Source of the DNA: Epiperipatus broadwayi
Lineage: Eukaryota > Onychophora > Udeonychophora > Euonychophora > Peripatidae
DNA length: 64,000 bases
NCBI GenBank assembly: GCA_028023455.1
Contig: JAQFVV010000018.1
Span: 5,111,800 to 5,175,799, forward strand
Direction: 5' to 3'
Positions 61,906-64,000 of the stretch are shown in pieces. Below the pieces are notes generated by a model, which saw only the letters and a program-made list of their open reading frames with translations, made no database searches and had not been told where the DNA came from. Each line of letters begins with the position of its first letter. Positions within the stretch are counted from its first letter, which is position 1. A program made the translations under genes and the position numbers.

Positions 61906-62530
61906 TGATCATCAGTCACCCAAACCAGGGTGTAGTTACAGTACAGAACAATAAAATAGAGATAGCTGATGAAAGAAGTTTGTGAGTGGTATGTGGTGAT
62001 GCATGAATTTGTGTTTTTCATGTTGGGGTATATTGATGATTGAGCAAGGCTGCTTGGATGCATTGTGTTATGATGCTCCAAAGTATAGGCTCAACACTAT
62101 CCAGACCTGGATGTTGAGCTCCTAGAGTAGTCCAATGGTGTTTATATATAGGCCTCATGAATAGGCCTTGGTCTCATGAATAGAGCAAATGAATAAGCCC
62201 CTATGACTCACAGAGGCTGAGCAGGGCTGGCTCAGTGCCACATTTTTTTGGCTCCTACTCTTAGTTAGATGGTCCCTCAAGGTACAAGAGAGGTAGTGTG
62301 TAAAATGAGATTTTCTCGTGACATCATGGGGCAGTGTGTGTGTGTTTGGCCATCTACTTATTCTGGCATTGGAGGCTACAGTTTACGTATTCACTTTTTC
62401 AGCTCATCTTACCCTTTTCATCAGCATATCTAAAACCAGAAGAGATGCAGTAAGGAGAAATGATGTGTATAGTATGTGGAATAAAATCATACTTCCAGGC
62501 AATTTCATCCCAAAATTTGTTGGGGGGTAA
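61906..62530 (+). other. 3' non-coding end of E2 interior with polypurine tract
   Basis: The segment is more GC-rich than the flanks and has no recognisable pol motif. It ends GTTGGGGGGTAA immediately before the 3' LTR, a good polypurine tract. The open frame 62318-62530 ends exactly at that TAA. It encodes a hydrophobic stretch then RRDAVRRND, with no family recognised. Small direct repeats ('ctcatgaatag') occur near 62154 and 62173. Confidence 0.5.
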
Positions 62531-64000
62531 TGAAACAGATATACTGTTCCACTTACATATTCAAAAGATCCTCCCCCATTTAAAAAGATTAGCATGATTT
62601 GTCATTAAAAAAGAAAAAAAAAGACTTAATAATGGTTAAGGAAAAACTAAAAATTTAAAGAAACAAAGGAATCAAAAAAATTGACAGCAATGAAAAAAGA
62701 AAAATAATTTGATCAAATTAAAAAAAGAAATAAAGCAAAAAGCTTATAGTTAAAAGAAAATCATTATTGATTTTATAGTTTTAAATTACGATATAAATAA
62801 AAGCTGGCATTTATTAAAAATATTACATTTTTAATTTTTGGAATGATGTTGTCATATAAAGTGTGATAATCACTTGAGGCAGTCTTATTAAATTGGAAAA
62901 CATGGGTTGTCCTTATGATTTCTTATCTGTCCTGCAAAAAGTAGTGTCCAATCCTTAAGAAGAAAAAAGCACTCGGGCTTAAATGAGAGCTGTATAACAA
63001 ATCAGATACAGTGGGAAATGCTGCTTAATCAATCCAAGGAGGAGAATATAAATAGTTGAGTTGGAAGTTCAGGGCAGTTTTTTTCAGAGATTTTATAAAG
63101 AGATTTCTAAAGTAGATTTTTGAAAAGGAGACTTTGAAAAGATTTTGAAAAAGATTTTAAAAAGTAAGAAAAGTGAAGAGTTAATAGATTAAAATTTTCA
63201 TCTAAGTGTTGCTTGACTATTTAATTGACAGCTGATCTTAAGGAACCTTGGAATATATTTATAGCCACTGTTAATAATGGAAAAGGAAAATTTTATTAAG
63301 GATAGCATAACAATGGAAGGCTAATTTGTAATGGCTTCTTCTCTTCATCCAAAAGCCATGGTTCTCCAAGATTTTCCTGGATGATCATCATGAAAGGGAA
63401 TAATGCAAGTCAGCTTAAATAAAATGACCCATTTTTGATGGAACAGACTGGATATACAAAAAAATGAAGGTAACAATTTTATAAAATATGTAATATTTAT
63501 ATGCGTTTATAAAAGACAAACAAAATGTCTTTCTTCTTAAAGAAAAAATATTATGAATAAAAATAGCTATATAAAAATATGTTTGATTAATAATAAATTG
63601 TAAATGCTAGATGTCTTAAATGTCAATAATCAAAAGGTATTTTATTCAATACTTATACGTGTTTATAAAAATAAAAACAAAACAAACATCTTTCTTAAAA
63701 TGAATTATGTGAAAATACGTTTTATTAATGATAAATTGTAAATGCTAAAAAATATCTATAATCAAAAGGCATTTTTAAGAAGGCAAATCATAAATGATTA
63801 ACTTCTTATATGCTGAAGCATCTAGATTTAAAAAAAACTAAAAATGAATACTTATAACAATTTATATTACTGATATACAAATAAATATACCTAGAAAAGT
63901 CAGAAATACTGAGCTATTACATATAACTCAAACTGGCTAATAAATAAATGGAACTGCTGATCAATTTATAGGTAGAAATATACATCTGTGGCAGACCAAA
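62531..64000 (+). mobile_element. E2 LTR, right (3') copy, runs off the window
   Basis: Begins TGAAACAGATATACTG and follows 57095-58630 closely to the last base. It lacks the 92-bp duplication of the left copy and differs by scattered substitutions. Confidence 0.9.

Noticed and set aside
62318-62530. Envelope-like membrane protein at the 3' end of E2
   Set aside because: Only one hydrophobic stretch, no signal peptide, no cleavage or fusion motif; too short to support the call.

Overview
This is a strongly AT-rich stretch of an invertebrate metazoan nuclear genome. There are no operons, ribosome-binding sites or dense bacterial-type genes. One spliced host exon with canonical AG/GT borders is recognisable, and most of the rest is transposable-element sequence, much of it decayed. 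The element mix (Penelope-like elements with GIY-YIG endonuclease, a PHD-esterase non-LTR element, a hAT transposon, LTR elements) fits an arthropod, mollusc or flatworm. I cannot place it more precisely.

Layout. 1-11023: two related LTR elements (A, B) on the minus strand, separated by only 16 bp of (AT)n. Each has LTRs of about 1.7 kb and a short interior with one coiled-coil ORF and no pol. 11038-12575: a probable solo LTR (C), also bounded by AT repeats. 12590-21090: older LTR debris, with primer-binding-site/LTR and LTR/polypurine junctions still visible near 12724, 19352 and 20180, and a long (AAT)n tract. 21101-22370: a decayed Penelope-like element (PLE-gamma). 22576-22643: a possible terminal exon. 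23521-29345: four copies of a tRNA-like short repeat (family S) whose best copies carry a hammerhead-like core. 25868-25972: an intact exon of an SLC5 (SGLT/SMIT-type) sodium cotransporter, the clearest host gene segment. 28149-29100: a non-autonomous terminal-inverted-repeat element. 29960-32742: a dead hAT transposon with 8-bp target duplication. 33234-37380: a probable 4.1-kb solo LTR (F). 37850-42170: a dead non-LTR retrotransposon with PHD finger, SGNH esterase, endonuclease and reverse transcriptase. 42290-43253: a palindromic PLE-beta remnant with a hammerhead motif. 44029-52282: a Gag-only LTR element (E1) with 2.7-kb LTRs. 52440-52590: a PLE-beta tail with a second hammerhead motif. 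52631-54960: PLE-alpha, with inverted terminal repeats that each carry a hammerhead motif. 54966-57041: solo LTR D. 57095-64000+: a second long-LTR Gag-only element (E2), cut by the window end.

Three themes tie the window together. First, non-autonomous LTR retrotransposons with unusually long LTRs encode only Gag or a Gag-like coiled-coil protein and must borrow pol. Second, these elements sit end to end in (TA)n microsatellites with 4-bp target duplications. Third, hammerhead ribozyme motifs occur in two Penelope families and, in decayed form, in a tRNA-like short repeat, suggesting a ribozyme-carrying autonomous/non-autonomous network. All assignments come from reading the sequence; no database search or folding program was run.
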